DNA of 64,000 nucleotides from Cerrena zonata (lineage: Eukaryota; Basidiomycota; Agaricomycetes; Polyporales; Cerrenaceae), in the NCBI GenBank assembly GCA_038087015.1, contig JASBNA010000004.1, positions 1 through 64,000 of the forward strand, in the 5' to 3' direction. The notes under the pieces are model-generated. The model searched no databases. It had not been told where the DNA came from and worked only from the letters and a program-made list of their open reading frames with translations. The translations under genes were made by a program, and so were the position numbers. Of the stretch, positions 20,766-33,665 are shown piece by piece (the first letter of the stretch is position 1; each line of letters starts with the position of its first letter).

Positions 20766-23725
20766 ATGGCTTCCTCCAACCACACCAGCAAGTTTGAATC
20801 AAACCCACCTACATCGCGCACTTTTGCACGCCAGGATGAACTTCCGAAACTTCCAATTCCACCACTGGAGGACACATGCAAGAAGTATCTGAGGGCTTTA
20901 GAAGGTCTACAAGATCCCGAAACTCACGAGGCGACGAAGAAGGCGGTCGAGGAGTTTTTGAATGGAGAAGGCCCGAGAATCCAGGAACGACTCAAGCAAT
21001 GGGCCGAGAATAAAGCAAGGTCAGTCGATTCGGCATCCTCACGGTCGCCCGCACTTCTAACGGCTAATCAACAGCTACATCGAGGACTTCTGGTATGATC
21101 GTCTCACTACTCCAAGGTCCATGCACGCCTAAAGCCCATCTAGGTATGAATCGTACTTATCCCATTCAGATCCAGTTGTTCTCGCATTGAATCCGTTTTT
21201 TGTATTGGAGTGCGTTCGATGATTCTTTTCCCATACCATGGAATTTACTTAAAAATTTCTAGAAATGACCCCACTCCAGATCGAGGATCCCAACTACCTC
21301 GCGCTGCTTCATTGATTATTTCATCGCTCGGTTTCATCCATGATCTTCGCGCAGGTCTCCTCGAACCAGACTCAGTTCGCGGTACTCCCCTCGACATGGA
21401 TCAGTATACCCGGCTATTCGGAACCGCTCGTATACCTACGGAAGTGAGTCGGGATTGCATGTATTGGGTACACTGACGACATCTGACCTGAATGTATAGC
21501 GAGGTTGTAGGATGGAAGTACATCCTGATTCACGGCATCTCGTCGTTCTGCGGCGCGGCCAATTCTGTGAGATCCAATTAACCTTTCCACTTTTTCGTCA
21601 ACCTAATCTTCCCCAGATTGGTTCGATGTACTCGATATGGAAAATAGACCTGTTCTAACCGAACGTGAAATTCTACGAAACCTCCAAGCTATCGTCCAAG
21701 ATGCTGACAAGCTCCCAACACACGAGGTAGGAATTTTAACTCCGGGTCGCGGTTAATTCTAATATTTGGACAGGTTGCTCGAAACTCTATCGGCGTTCTA
21801 TCTACTGAGAACCGTAAGGTCTGGTCTTCCCTGCGCAAAGCTCTCACTCGGAATCGAAACAACGAAGCATGTCTCGAGATCATTGACAATGCATTATTCG
21901 TCGTCTGTCTAGACGACGCCAGCCCTGACAATCTCGCCGAATTGTGCAACAATTTCCTATGTGGAACATATAACCTCTGGGGAGGCGTCCAAGTGGGAAC
22001 TTGCACGAATCGGTGGTACGACAAGCTCCAGATCATCGTGACCGCCGATGGTGCAGCAGGTATCAACTTCGAACATACGGGTGTGGACGGACACACCGTA
22101 CTGAGGTGAACATCAACCATCTCTTAGAACCACGACGCTTGATTGACAGTTCTCTGTCACCTAGATACGCAGCAGATGTATTCACAGAAGGTCTCATGCT
22201 CCTCGCACGCTCGATCAACCCCTCCGCTCCCACCCTCTTTCACGCCCCTCTAAGTCCCTACGCCAAATCCTACAGACCTCCTCGCGGACAGAAACATTCC
22301 TCCCTCTCAGGCACACTCACACCCGGCTGTGTTATTGACACTGCTCCCAAGAAGCTCGAATGGGTGTTGTATCCTGAACTGAGAGCGGGGATTCGTTTCG
22401 CTGAGACGAGGTTGAGTGATTTGATTTGTCAGAATGATTGTCAGGCGTTGGAGTTCAAGACGTATGGGAAGAGTTTTATCACGAGCCATGGGTTCAGTCC
22501 GGATGCGTTCGTTCAGATGGCTTTCCAAGCGGCGTATTATGGATTATATGGTGCGTTTTTTTATATCTTTTCAGTACTGTTCGATTTCTCAGTATTGATA
22601 TTGTTTGATCGGAATAGGGAGGATTGAGTGTACGTATGAACCAGCAATGACGAAGTCCTTCCTACATGGTCGTACAGAGGCTATACGTACTGTCCAGCCG
22701 CTTAGCGTCGATTTTGTCAAGGTTCGTCGCTCTTTCAATTCCTCTTTGAACACCATCTAAATTCTATATATTGCACAGACATTCTTCTCAGAGGCTACTC
22801 CACACCAGAAAGTAGTCGCTCTTCGTAAAGCCTGCGAACAGCACGTCAAGCTCACGAAAGATTGCAGTCAAGGTCTTGGCCAAGACCGACACCTATACGC
22901 TCTCTACTGTCTCCTACAACGTGAACGCGAAGCCTACACTAACGGAAACGGGTCGGTCAATGGGAACGGTAATGGAAAGACGGAGAGTCGACCTACATCT
23001 CCTACGTCATCTTGCTCCAACGGATGTGACCATAAACCAGCTCTTCCTTCCATATTTACGGACCCAGGTTGGTCCACTCTGGGAACTTCGATTTTGTCCA
23101 CATCCAACTGTGGGAATCCAGCTTTGAGATTATTTGGGTTCGGACCCGTTGCGGCAGATGGATATGGGATTGGGTACATCATCAAAGATGATGGAATTTC
23201 TGTGTAAGTCACCTCCATCTTGTTTCTTATCGAGCAAGTTTTGAGACAGTCCTCTTATTCAGATGTGCATCTTCGAAACACCTTCAAACTCGTCGATTCC
23301 TCGATACCCTGAAAGGGTATTTGATGGACATCCAGCGTACTCTTATCCAACTTCACATGTCTGCTAATGAACGTGCGGAACCATTCGTCGATCACGGTGG
23401 TATCCTGAGAGACGCAAAGACTGGTCGGCCAATTCATGGATCGCCAGAGGGGGAGAGTAGCATGTTGATTGATGACGAGCTACTTGGTACGTACTTTTTC
23501 TCTCACTCTAGGTATTGAAATATGGCCTGATGCTTTCTGCTTTATTGTAGCTGGCTATTCGTTCTTCGACAGCGGAGAAGTCGAGCTATTGGGGAGGAGG
23601 AGGAAAGCACCGGCTTACTATAATACTGGTTCGTACATTGCTTCACCCATTTTCCTCTACTTTTCTTTGCTGATCTAACTTGTATAATATCTTTAGGCAA
23701 AGTAATTCCCTTGGCTGAATATTAA
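20766..23725 (+). CDS. Carnitine O-acetyltransferase
   Basis: Transfers acetyl groups between CoA and carnitine, linking acetyl-CoA pools across compartments. About ten exons give a protein of roughly 700 residues. Family segments are seen in order: LPIPPLEDTCKKYLRALEGL at the N-terminus, SQLPRAASLIISSLGFIHDL, then NLWGGVQVGTCTNRWYDKLQ. The active-site block FEHTGVDGHTVLR has its catalytic His at 22,074-22,076. Next are YGKSFITSHGFSPDAFVQMA, then FLHGRTEAIR, and near the C-terminus FGPVAADGYGIGYIIKDDG. A Gly/Asn-rich insertion (NGNGSVNGNGNGK) follows about residue 560. The C-terminus ends KVIPLAEY without a peroxisomal SKL-type signal, and there is no clear mitochondrial presequence, so a cytosolic YAT-like form is likely. 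Confidence 0.92.
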
Positions 23726-24755
23726 ACAGAGTCCTCCTTGGTGTATATTGTTACGGTTCTTGGGTTTAGCTTATATCGATAATGAGCGAATGTTATTCAT
23801 ATGTATGTCCTAGTGTTGTATAATATGTTTTGAATGTACCTCTATACTTCTCCCATACTGGATGCATAAACTTTGTGATATCTGAGTGTCAAGGAAAACA
23901 GTGAATGTTTAGAACGGAGAAACTTCCAAAGTAGGAAACATCCTAGTTGTGAGTTTCGGTTACTATCACCGCATCAAAAGCCATCACAAAGTATTCTGTA
24001 ATACCTTCGTCTAACCACCACTTTGTCTCCTAAACCACATACTGGCAGTCAATTACTTTCTGGAGGACCCACACATAGACCGCTTGTCAACCTACCTCGG
24101 GCTACCTGGTGTCATAAGCCATCGCTGTGGGTGAACCGGATAGGTGCTTTCTCCGACATCTTGCTACGAGCAGGATGTGGGGGCCATCATCTTCTCCGTG
24201 GGCGGTCTTCCAAATTTTCACTCACCCGCTGTAATCCGGAGGCTCGAGCACCAATCCAGTATAGAATTATACCAACCGCAGTGACACTGCCGGGAACCTG
24301 ACAGCTTTTGATAACGAGGCACTGTATACCGTAGGAAACCATGGTCTGAAATTCCCGCACACCTTTGAATTACGGTACCGGATCATTATCCCTGACTGTC
24401 TTGCTCTACTCTTCATACTATTATGCAACGTATCGCTGCGATGACACCGGATGACGTGTCTCTTTAAGAGTGTATTCCTACTATTTCCAATGTGCGGTTC
24501 CGATATATCCTTCGACTTTCTACTATTATTGACTCTTCTCATCTGTCTAGATAGGAATTGAACTATGCAGATCCCACGAACCACCGTGGAGGTATGTAGC
24601 ATCCTGGTTTCTATCCCCAGATTACGATGCACCGTGCAGGGTCATATGTGGTGCTGACATTACAATGACGCTGGCCTATTGGGTTTCGAGTCACTAAGCT
24701 TGATAGAGATATAAAGCAACCTGGTGTGCGCTACGTTGCGATCTTGAACCACACA
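23726..24755. other. Intergenic, no gene seen
   Basis: About 1 kb between the carnitine acetyltransferase stop and the ABC transporter start. Frames are short and broken and no RNA gene was recognised. The first ~200 bp are probably 3' UTR; the last ~100 bp are the ABC-gene promoter. Confidence 0.4.
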
Positions 24756-27378
24756 ATGTCAAACGAGGAGAAGACCAGTCGACCGATACCTAATGAGCCA
24801 AAACCTTTGCATCCTTCACTGCAAGACCTTTACCTCGGAGTATGGCGCGTCGTATGGGAGCCTGCTCGGACAACAATTAGATCCAGGCTCCGTATAACTG
24901 CATTACAGGATCTCTCCCATATAGACCCGCTAATCCCGTTCTTCAAAGATGTATACAAGACTCTTGGACCATGGCTTTTGTTGACATATTTTGTGGCCGA
25001 TTTATGGAGTGGTTTTGGGTCTACTGCATTGCTAGTCTTTTCGAATAAAGTTCTTACCGCGGTATGTACTCAAACGCACTCTCTACTACATGTTATATCA
25101 TTCATGTGAAACATATGAATTCCTGCTTCGTAGATCGAAACCAGTATTTCCACCGGCCACGCCGATGGCAAAGGTGTTCTGGTGCCGCTGGGTACATACG
25201 TTGCAATTAATGTGTTCTTTTCGTGTATCACTTGGGCATCGTAAGCCTTTCTATCTCTATGCCGATGTCCGTGCTCACAGCCGAATAGGGAGAGACTTGG
25301 ACCAATAATGGAACATCGCGTCCGCCTACATTTCGATCAACGCCTAGTAGAAGGTTCGGTGTACATTCTTGAACTTTGAAACTCAGGAGCTGAATAGATG
25401 TCCTTGGATGCAGCTCACTGTCGCTTTGATTACGAGACATCTCAAGGCAAGATTTTCATTTGCATCCAATATGATCATGCCTTGACGATATTATAGGCAA
25501 TATTCTCAAACGAGAAATCTATACTGGACAACTGTGGCGAACCTTTTGCGGGTTCCTATATGTATTCAAATATATCTCAACAGCCATCTCGCAGTTTATC
25601 TTCTTACTTTCCTTAGCCCGGTCTCAGAACGAAATGCCTATCTTGGTCATATTATGTTTGGCTAAACCAATCATATCTTCACTCACTGAGCATAGTATTT
25701 GGGATAGACGTATGTTACTCACTTAACAAACTGCAAATCGTTGTGCTGATTCCCGCTGTCTAGCGAGTGTTATTTACATCCATGATCAAGATTATCTACG
25801 TCTCAAAGCACTCCAGAGATTGGTCACGGGAAAGGAATACAAGGAAGAAGTGATCACTGGTGGTCTATCTTGGTACTTAATACAAGGTCGAGCATGCCAT
25901 TGATATTAATTATACAAAAACGAACTCACTCTCGAAAGTAGAGTTCAAAAAAACCTTAACATCACTGAAACATCTAGTCGCTGACAGCCCGGATTATAGT
26001 GTCAAGAGCAACCCAGTCTATTCCATTGTGAAAGACTTGTCCTCCGATTTCCCACTGGTACGTCTACTGTATCCGCTGAGCCTTTATCCACTGAATCACT
26101 GTCTAGATGTTCTATGCTGTCCGTGCTGTCTATATGCCACAAGTCACGTCATTAGCTTCGTTAGCAATGCTTCAACAGACATCTTCGGCCCTGAAAAGCA
26201 CTTTTGATCATCTGTATCATGCGTACGGTGGTTGGGCACGTAGAGTTAACAGGATCAAGTCTCTTTATGAAGTGCTAGAGCTGAAAAATGAGATGCCAGA
26301 AGGTGACCTTGATTACCCGCCTCTTTCGGAGAAGCACGAAAAAACCTGTGGTATGGGAATTGAATTTCGGTGAGGCAATATTATATCCTGAATTGCATGG
26401 AAAACCACATATTTACATAGTACCTTGCAGCAATGTCTCGTTTGGATATCCGGCAGACGACGAGAACAATACTCAACAGGCCGTTCAGGACGTATCATTC
26501 ACAATCCCCCCTTCTTCGTTGGTAGTCATCGTTGGAACAAATGGAAGTGGTAAAACAACTATCCTCAAATTATTATCCAGTCTCTATCGCCCATCATCCG
26601 GCAGCATTTTGATTGATGGGACGCCGATAGAAACCTACAAAGCCACCAGTCTTCACGAATCCACTGCTGTTCTCACTCAAAACCACCAACTATTCCCATT
26701 CTCTGTGGCTGAGAATATAGGTATGGGTGATCCATCGCACGCAACTGACAGAGAGCGAATTCTGAGAGCCACCAAGTTGGGCGGATCTGAAGGCGTTATC
26801 AAGAAATTCAAAGACGGAATGGATCATTTCCTTGAATACAATAATACTCTCTTTTCCACACAGCCACTCGTCTCTGGAAATCTGTCTGATTTCTTCAACT
26901 CGTTGGAACGGGATACATCAGTATCTGGTACGTGGCGTTGAGATACCAGTCAGTGTGCTACTACTCATGCGAACTGTAGGAGGAGAGCACCAACGCTTAG
27001 TTGCTTCAAGAACATTCATGCGTATCGCATCGAACAAAATAAAGCTCGTAATGGTAGACGAACCTACATCCGCTATGGATCCAGAGGGCGAGCTCCATTT
27101 GTTTGATGGACTGCGAAAAATGCGCGAAGGCAAAACTATGATCTTTGTCACTCACCGCTTCGGACACTTGACGAAGCATGCCGATCTTATACTGCACGTG
27201 GAATTTTGTCTTTCAATAATGCTTTGCGCTGACGACTTTTGATAGGTGTATGAAAGATGGAAGGTTGGTTGAGTCTGGGACCCACCAATCCCTCATTGAT
27301 AGACAGGGCGAATACTCCAAGCTTTATAATATCCAAGCTCAAGCATTTACGACCACAGTGTCAGAAACTACTTCTTGA
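24756..27378 (+). CDS. ABC transporter-like protein with one membrane and one ATP-binding domain
   Basis: The start is the ATG opening MSNEEKTSRPIPNEPK. The N-terminal half is divergent and membrane-associated, with hydrophobic segments such as PWLLLTYFVADLWSG and YVAINVFFSCITW. The C-terminal half is a full ATP-binding domain: Walker A VGTNGSGKTT (about 26,530-26,560), a Q-loop VLTQNHQLFPFS, the signature SGGEHQR split by an intron near 26,930-26,980, Walker B LVMVDEPTSAMD, and H-loop FVTHRFGH. All catalytic residues are intact. Reading LILCMKDGRLVESGTH needs an intron 27,194-27,245 with a GC rather than GT donor. Substrate is unknown. The membrane part is shorter and more divergent than in standard MsbA/HlyB half transporters. 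Confidence 0.75.
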
Positions 27379-27409
27379 TTTGGTGTACTGTATACGATTA
27401 TCTCCGCTC

Positions 27410-28214
27410 CCATAATAATGTGATAGATGATTCATTGACCGAGACAAACGGGCACGTAGTATCATCCAGCATGATATTGTACGGCGTAAGGTCTGTGTGT
27501 GTCAACACTAAAGGCCTCGAGTTATCGAAAGGCCTCGCATTACTCGGCGCTTTATTCAGTCTTTGTGCGACTTCAAGTTTGTGAGCATACCAGTCGGTCA
27601 GCTCGGAATATGTGGAGAAGGGACCCGCGCTCTGAAGTTAAGATATGAGCGTCAGTGTTCAACGAATACATGAACGTATACGCACATAGTCACCGAATAG
27701 ACATCCTTCATCCACCAAAGGCTTATCGCCTAGAGGACCAGGACGCGGGCCCTGATCTGTTCTGGGCAATGGTATCTTGCGAAGCCGGCGAATATAACCC
27801 CTTAACGTCCAAATAATAACGACCTCACGCCACAGGCTCAAAGGTGGTCAGCAGTAGTCCAAAGTGTGGCCAGGTATGAACTCCATGAAGAGTTAACCAC
27901 ACTGACCACCCGAAGCTGGTTCGAGTATGAATCTTCGAACAATGGGAGTAGGGATCGTCGTTGTCGTTTCCACTAGCTCGAATGTAGCAACTTCAGGTGG
28001 AGATACCAAGCTCTTAGTGATAGTATCTGTGAAGACTCGACAGACAGTTCTTTGGCACCGTTTCATGATAGGCACGGCGGGAGATGTCCGACCTAGTTCC
28101 AGAAGTTCGTCATCTGAAAGATCTTAATTAACTATTGACCACACATAAGTAACGGAAACCTCAAGACAAGGAGGTACGTGCAGCGCTAATACTCTGCTCA
28201 GCCTCGATGGGCAT
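27410..28214 (-). pseudogene. Decayed aminoglycoside-phosphotransferase (APH)-family gene
   Basis: A plausible first exon begins MPIEAEQSISAA at 28,214, then an intron, then DDELLELGRTSPAV...PTPIVRRFI. EFIPGHTLD follows but is interrupted by a TAA and by an in-frame TGA at the place where APH-like proteins usually have Trp. The frame resumes with RTDQGPRPGPLGDKP and, after an intron, LVLTHTDLTPYNIMLDD, the catalytic HxDxxxxN loop. The following metal-binding Asp motif (IDW/IDF type) is not found; the frame runs into the 3' end of the convergent ABC gene. This large fungal family has mostly unknown substrates. I judge it truncated and interrupted. Confidence 0.6.
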
Positions 28215-28796
28215 CTGTTTAGAGACAGTTGACGAGTGGAGAAGGTCAAGCATATATGAGCTACATACAGCACCCATAGGTGTAGCTAAGCGCAAAGTTT
28301 ATCTAGGACGTGCAGATAACCGTTAGTAGCTAAGTGGCATAGGGAGTGAATCTCGCCTCACGTCCGCGCCACAGGGAATTCGAACTTGCGGAGATTCTGG
28401 CAATACTTTCAAAAGTGCGGCCTCCTCTCCCACTATATACCGAGCCCTAATACTGAGCAAAATAATTGAGTAATTATGGTATTCGTCTTCACAGTGATAG
28501 ATTTTAGACGTGTTTTCAACACTATCACCGTGGCTAACGTCATTCGACTTCATGTTGGACCGGAGTACGACGTCAGTAAAGAAATATCGAGATTTACATT
28601 GATAAAATGCAAACGTATAACTAAGAAATGGTACACAATCACATTGGACTCCAGGAGTCAATGTCAACTATCATTGACTTGGGCTAACTTCTCGCCTTCA
28701 GGAAGACAATCGTATCTTCATATATCACTGACCGGATGCACATCTTGTCAACATCTTGTTTTGCGTTTCAAGAACTGGACTAATGCTTACTGTTTC
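28215..28796. other. Intergenic, no gene seen
   Basis: A 345-bp open frame on the minus strand (28,323-28,667) has no recognisable features and no clear start context. I see nothing else convincing here. Confidence 0.35.
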
Positions 28797-29300
28797 TTAA
28801 TAGAATTGTCCTTTACGCACAGGCATGGGGATTTTAGAAGGTAGCTCATGTGCTTTCGCATTGACCCATTCCAAGAAATCAGTTGTCGAACCTTTGGGAA
28901 TCAACTGGGCTTCTTCTAGTTTCTCGAGCACGGTGGTGCACCACCAGCGACAACCGCTTCCTGTATCGGTGTAGATATACTTATCCAGACGCTTCTCAAT
29001 GAAGAGGTCAATATAGTTCTGGATAGTAAAATCCGATGATGTTGGTTGGGTGGCGTATTCCAAAGCATCAGCACAGGTGGTCCTCGCGGTATCCTGACTA
29101 AGGATCATCAGAACACCAGTCCGTAAATCTGCGCCTGGAATGATATCAAATAAGACAGATTCTTCGCCGAGGCAAAAGTATATGTGCCAGTGATAGACGT
29201 TGCTGTCGGATGTTGTAGATTGTGCTGTGGTGGCGATGGAGGTAGGGACGCGTAAAGCATGGTCGCTCTGACGATACCTCCGAAGATAAAGTGTGTCCAT
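28797..29300 (-). CDS. Small uncharacterised fungal protein
   Basis: A single-exon frame of 167 residues from the ATG giving MDTLYLRRYRQSDHAL; upstream Met codons would extend it by 32 less ordered residues. The core VYHWHIYFCLGEESVLFDIIP, a mid-part NYIDLFIEKRLDKYIYTDTG and GCRWWCTTVLEKLEEAQLI form a compact alpha/beta pattern. This resembles a family of small fungal proteins of unknown function (perhaps DUF7770-like, from memory and unverified). There is no signal peptide or membrane segment. It lies between a pseudogene and a gene-poor stretch. Confidence 0.5.
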   Translation of the reverse strand: MDTLYLRRYRQSDHALRVPTSIATTAQSTTSDSNVYHWHIYFCLGEESVLFDIIPGADLRTGVLMILSQDTARTTCADALEYATQPTSSDFTIQNYIDLFIEKRLDKYIYTDTGSGCRWWCTTVLEKLEEAQLIPKGSTTDFLEWVNAKAHELPSKIPMPVRKGQFY

Positions 29301-30287
29301 GTTGATGTTTATCGTGCGTGTAAGTATTTGAAGAGACTGACAGAGATTGATACTAGTAGTGGTGGTATGGAACAAAGGTGAGGGGAACAATCTCAAGCTG
29401 TACGTAATCCAGAATCAAGTTCAAACGTGATATTTCTTCTTTGGGACAGACACGGTACCTGCCGGGTGGCGGTATGCACCCATGGCAGCTAGCTTGTCTC
29501 AGCTTCAAGTAGTCCAACCATATCGTTCGTACCATTCTTATTTCTACTGCTAAACGGACTAGTGCGTTCAAGCCCCCAAGTACACAAGTACTAAAAGCAG
29601 CTAAGCATGTTCAAGTTCTTTCGCACGATGCGAACTTGAATAACCATGATTCTGAAACCAGGACCTAGGTATGTGTATCCTCTCATTTCTTGTTAGATTC
29701 ATGCTGAGATCTCAAGAATTCTCCGCATATTTCACAGAACCTCGCCTATCTCTACAATCTCTTTCCCAGAGAAGGATTCCCCATTTCCAATACCAGCTAT
29801 TGGCGAATCTTCGGAATCTTTCTAACTTTCTTTCGCCGCCCTACGCTTTCCGGTGCAACGATGACGACGTATGAGAAGATTGTCGGTCATTCCATAAGTG
29901 GACTTGCGACAGAACACTGGAGAATCCTTCCGGTCCACTGACGGTGCGACCTCTGGAAGGTCTTACGTGTATTGCGTCTCGACGCTCGCGGATTCATATG
30001 GCCATCCTGTCGGTGCTACACCACCAGAACCTTCGACGGAGACTCTCCTTTGAGAAGGTCTCGGGTGGCCTCGTATCTTATGCTGTGTGCGGACCAACGC
30101 CGGGGAATTGCCTGGTTGTCTCGAATGATCAAATTTCTTGCGACGATACTCCGTCTCTCCTTTTTAATCAGAGTCCGAATACGTTATATGGGCTCTCTCC
30201 CCTACGGACTCTGTTTTGTTCTTCTCTATCCGGGAAGACTTCTCTCCAAGCTCTCATCAACCCTACCATCGAGTATCCTAGTTTATC
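29301..30287. other. Gene-poor stretch upstream of MFS transporter, possible coding remnant
   Basis: Broken frames with coding-like stretches occur here, for example NLAYLYNLFPREGFPISNTS near 29,740-29,800 on the plus strand, which is followed by stops. I could not assemble a gene. The right end includes the promoter of the transporter at 30,288. Confidence 0.3.
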
Positions 30288-33068
30288 ATGGGTGGTCCAG
30301 CCGCCATCAGTTCCGGAGGTGGACAAGGTTATGGACACCTCATTGACAGCTCAAGACCTTGGTACAAGAACAAGAAGCTTGTCAGGTTGAACGCATGGCT
30401 TGTACTATTGTGCGTTTTATTCATCTCTGGTAGACTGGAGCCTCGTTAATCCTATCACGTAGACTTATCACGTCTTCAACGAACGGTTATGATGGTTAGT
30501 GTACTTTTCGGGTCCCTTTTAAGTGTCGCTAATAAATATATCAAATGACAGGCAGTATGATGAGTGAGTAGACGATGATACTAAAGATTCCTACTGCAAA
30601 CTCAAGGCTATCTCAGATGGTTTACAATCACTCACACAATGGAAAGCTGCATTTAACTACCCTACGGGGGGTATGGTAAGTACCAATCACGCTATTTTCA
30701 GTTTCAACTATGACATCAAATCTTTCTTCAGCTTGGTCTTTTGAACGCTATACAGGTGAGTTACTCAAGTATTTGAGAGAGGAACTCTTCCTCATGTGTG
30801 CTCCTTAGAACATTGGATGCTTGGCCGCATATCCGTTCTCTCCTTACCTCATGGACGGACTGGGGCGACGTTTCGCAGTCGGTTTCGGTGCTGCAATAAT
30901 GTGTGCTGCTACTGTTTTGCAAACCGCGTCACATTCCGTTGGGATGTTCATTGGGGCTCGGTAGGCCTCTTACTGTTTCCGATGAGAAGCGTGTTTAATT
31001 TCCGTATTATAGGTTCATGATTGGCTTTGGTTTGACCTTCGCCGCGGCTGCAGCACCAGTTTTAATCACAGAAGTTGCTTATCCTTCACAACGTGCGCCT
31101 GCAACGTCCCTGTATAACTCACTTTGGTGCGTCCTTCACCTTATTTCCATTTTAAACCGCTAATCTTGGAACGTGCACAGGTTCTTGGGAAGCATTGTGT
31201 AAGTTGACATCCTCTTCCCTGACCCTGAACGTTCCCTCGCTGAGTATTCAATGAATGTGCCTTGTCACACAGTGCGGCTTGGACGGTACGTATAACCTCG
31301 GAATGGCTCCGGAAACACGTTATTCATATCTATCGTGGTAGACCTTCGGTACCTTTAATATTCCCACCAGCTGGTCGTGGCGAATTCCCTCCGCTATCCA
31401 GGCAACACCATCCGTTGCGCAAGTTCTCCTTATCTGGTTCGTGCCGGAGTCTCCTCGTTGGCTATGCTCCAAAGGAAGAGAAGCCGAAGCTCTAGAAATA
31501 TTAGCATATTACCATGCCAATGGAGATGCTGAGGATCCTTTAGTCGAATACGAGTTCGAGGAAATCCGCGCTGCTATCAAGTTCGACAGAGAGGTTGCTG
31601 CTAATGTCGGTTGGTTGAGTTTAATCAAGACTCCAGGTAACAGGAGACGATTACGAGTTATGGTCGCTATTGCATTCTTCTCGCAATGGTCTGGTAATAA
31701 CTTGATGTACGTGTTCTTGTCTTTTATCCGTTTAGAAATTTGCTAATACGTTTCTTAAACAGCTCATATTGTGGGTGGATTCGAAGATACAGTCGTCTTA
31801 AATACTAATATTTGATAATTTTTTAGACATGAACAAAGTTTTGAGCGGGATCGGAAGTAAGTAAAACTCCCGATCTTATACATGTCATGTTCTAATTCTA
31901 CATTTCGTTCTCTAGTCACTGACCCTGATACCCAACTTTTGATTGTCAGTATACCACTCACTTCGTTATATGCCCCCATCTCAAATCCGCTTATAGAATG
32001 GAATCCTCAACATCTACAACTTCATCATCGCTATCATCGCCGGTCTTCTTTGTGATAAAATCGGCCGAAGACCTATGTTCCTTGCATCAACGATTGGTAT
32101 GTATGGTTCATTCATTCATAGACATAACGAAATTGACCGTTACGTGTGTACAGGAATGTTTGTATTCTGGACTCTACAAACCGCATGTTACGCTGTTTAC
32201 TCAGTGCGCGGCGACAAAGCTGCCGCACATGCATTCATCGCTATGATTTGTGAGTAATCTAATTCCCTTCGCCTCGTGATGTCACTTTATTGATCATCAT
32301 CTAGTCCTCTTCTACGCTTTCTGTGAGTACCCGAATCTTTTCTTGAAGTTGCACAATCTCAAACTTGAGCTGCGAATGTATAGACGATGTAAGTCTGTTC
32401 GGTTTATATTATTCGGAACCACACGCTGAGCGTGTCAAACAGATTGCCTTCACACCTCTAATTGTATCATACACTGTCGAGATTTTGCCTTTCGCTCTTC
32501 GAGCCAAGGGCTTCACTGTCTTCAACTTCGCTCTGACTGTCTCATTGATCTTCAACCAGTGAGTCCTTCATTCTCTTGCCTGTAATATTGCATCTAATGG
32601 TACGCCGAAATTCTAGATATATAAACCCGATCGCTTTGGATGCGTGAGTGGAATTCCTCTTGGGTATGCTTCGTACTCATGATAAATTGTTTTCCCTGTC
32701 AGCATTGGATGGAAATACTACGTAAGTGTAATTCTCCCATCCACTGATCTGTCTCACAAACCGCATTGTTCTGTTCAGCTCGTATATGTCTGCTGGCTCG
32801 CCTGCGAAGTCATCTTCATCTACCGCTATCTCATCGAAACAAAGAACGTAAGCCCCAGCCCCCGCCCCACACCCTACGTTCTCCAAACTCACAAACGCCT
32901 TCACACCACTAGCGCACACTCGAAGAAACCGCGGCCCTGTTCGACGGAGAAGACAATGCGGCCCAACTCGCCGAATCAGCTGCTAGACAAGCCGGTGTCC
33001 TCCCTGGCTCTGATCACAATTCTGAGAAGGACAAGGGGAGTTCTGATCTTCATGTCGAACACATCTGA
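30288..33068 (+). CDS. MFS sugar transporter, lactose-permease-like
   Basis: Twelve-TM proton symporter of the sugar-porter type in the plasma membrane. Many short exons read MGGPAAISSGGGQGYGHLID, then LVLLLITSSTNGYDGSMMNGL after a 53-bp intron (30,413-30,465), then LGLLNAIQNIGCLAAYPFSP. DGLGRRF and FMIGFGLTFAAAAAPVLITE follow. The central loop has WFVPESPRWLCSKGREAEA (PESPR sugar-porter motif). Then come FFSQWSGNNLISYYLNKVL, LLCDKIGRRPMFLAST (second GRR motif), YTVEILPFALRAKG and ETKNRTLEETAALFDG near the C-terminus. These match the fungal lactose permease group. I see no break. The substrate (lactose, galactoside or another sugar) cannot be told from sequence alone. Confidence 0.88.
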
Positions 33069-33665
33069 GTTGTGAATTGGATGTTCAGAAGTGAAAGGAG
33101 AGCTGAGTAATGAATTGTTGAATGAAAGAATGGAAGTTGGTGGATTCAGATTCGGACTCGGATACCCATCGAAACGGTTTCGTCCATGAATTTGCATGAT
33201 TGTATTTATGTTCCGTGTTCTCGGTCTCGTTTCAATATGTAGCTGAAATGTGTCAAAATATGCATCGGATTAGACATTTGTACAGTAGATCAATAGTCGT
33301 GTTGTCTCTGTCTCTTTCCAAATGCTATCTGTATTTATGTCCATGATATCACGCGTTGGCAGCCGAGTTGTGGGCTTTCGAAAGAGAAGTCCTTCGGGGA
33401 CCATCAAAAATGTCATTATCAACCAAGTAAAGCACCACACCTACAAACACCGTTAACGAAAATAAGTCATCCAGTAAATAGCCATATCTATGAAGCAGCT
33501 GTAATAAGTAGTGATCGGGGGTGAGTCATGATCGTCATATGTGGTGATCATAAGAGTACTTTTGGTCCCGTATGTGGGTCTATATATCTAAGAGGATATA
33601 ATGTAGCGGAGAGGTGTGCGCAGATGAAGGGGGGTGAGGAGGGGAGAGCCAAGTGGGGAGGAGGT
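33069..33665. other. Convergent intergenic region
   Basis: This region lies between the 3' ends of the MFS gene (+) and GGC1 (-). No gene is seen. It should hold both 3' UTRs and polyadenylation sites. Confidence 0.4.
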
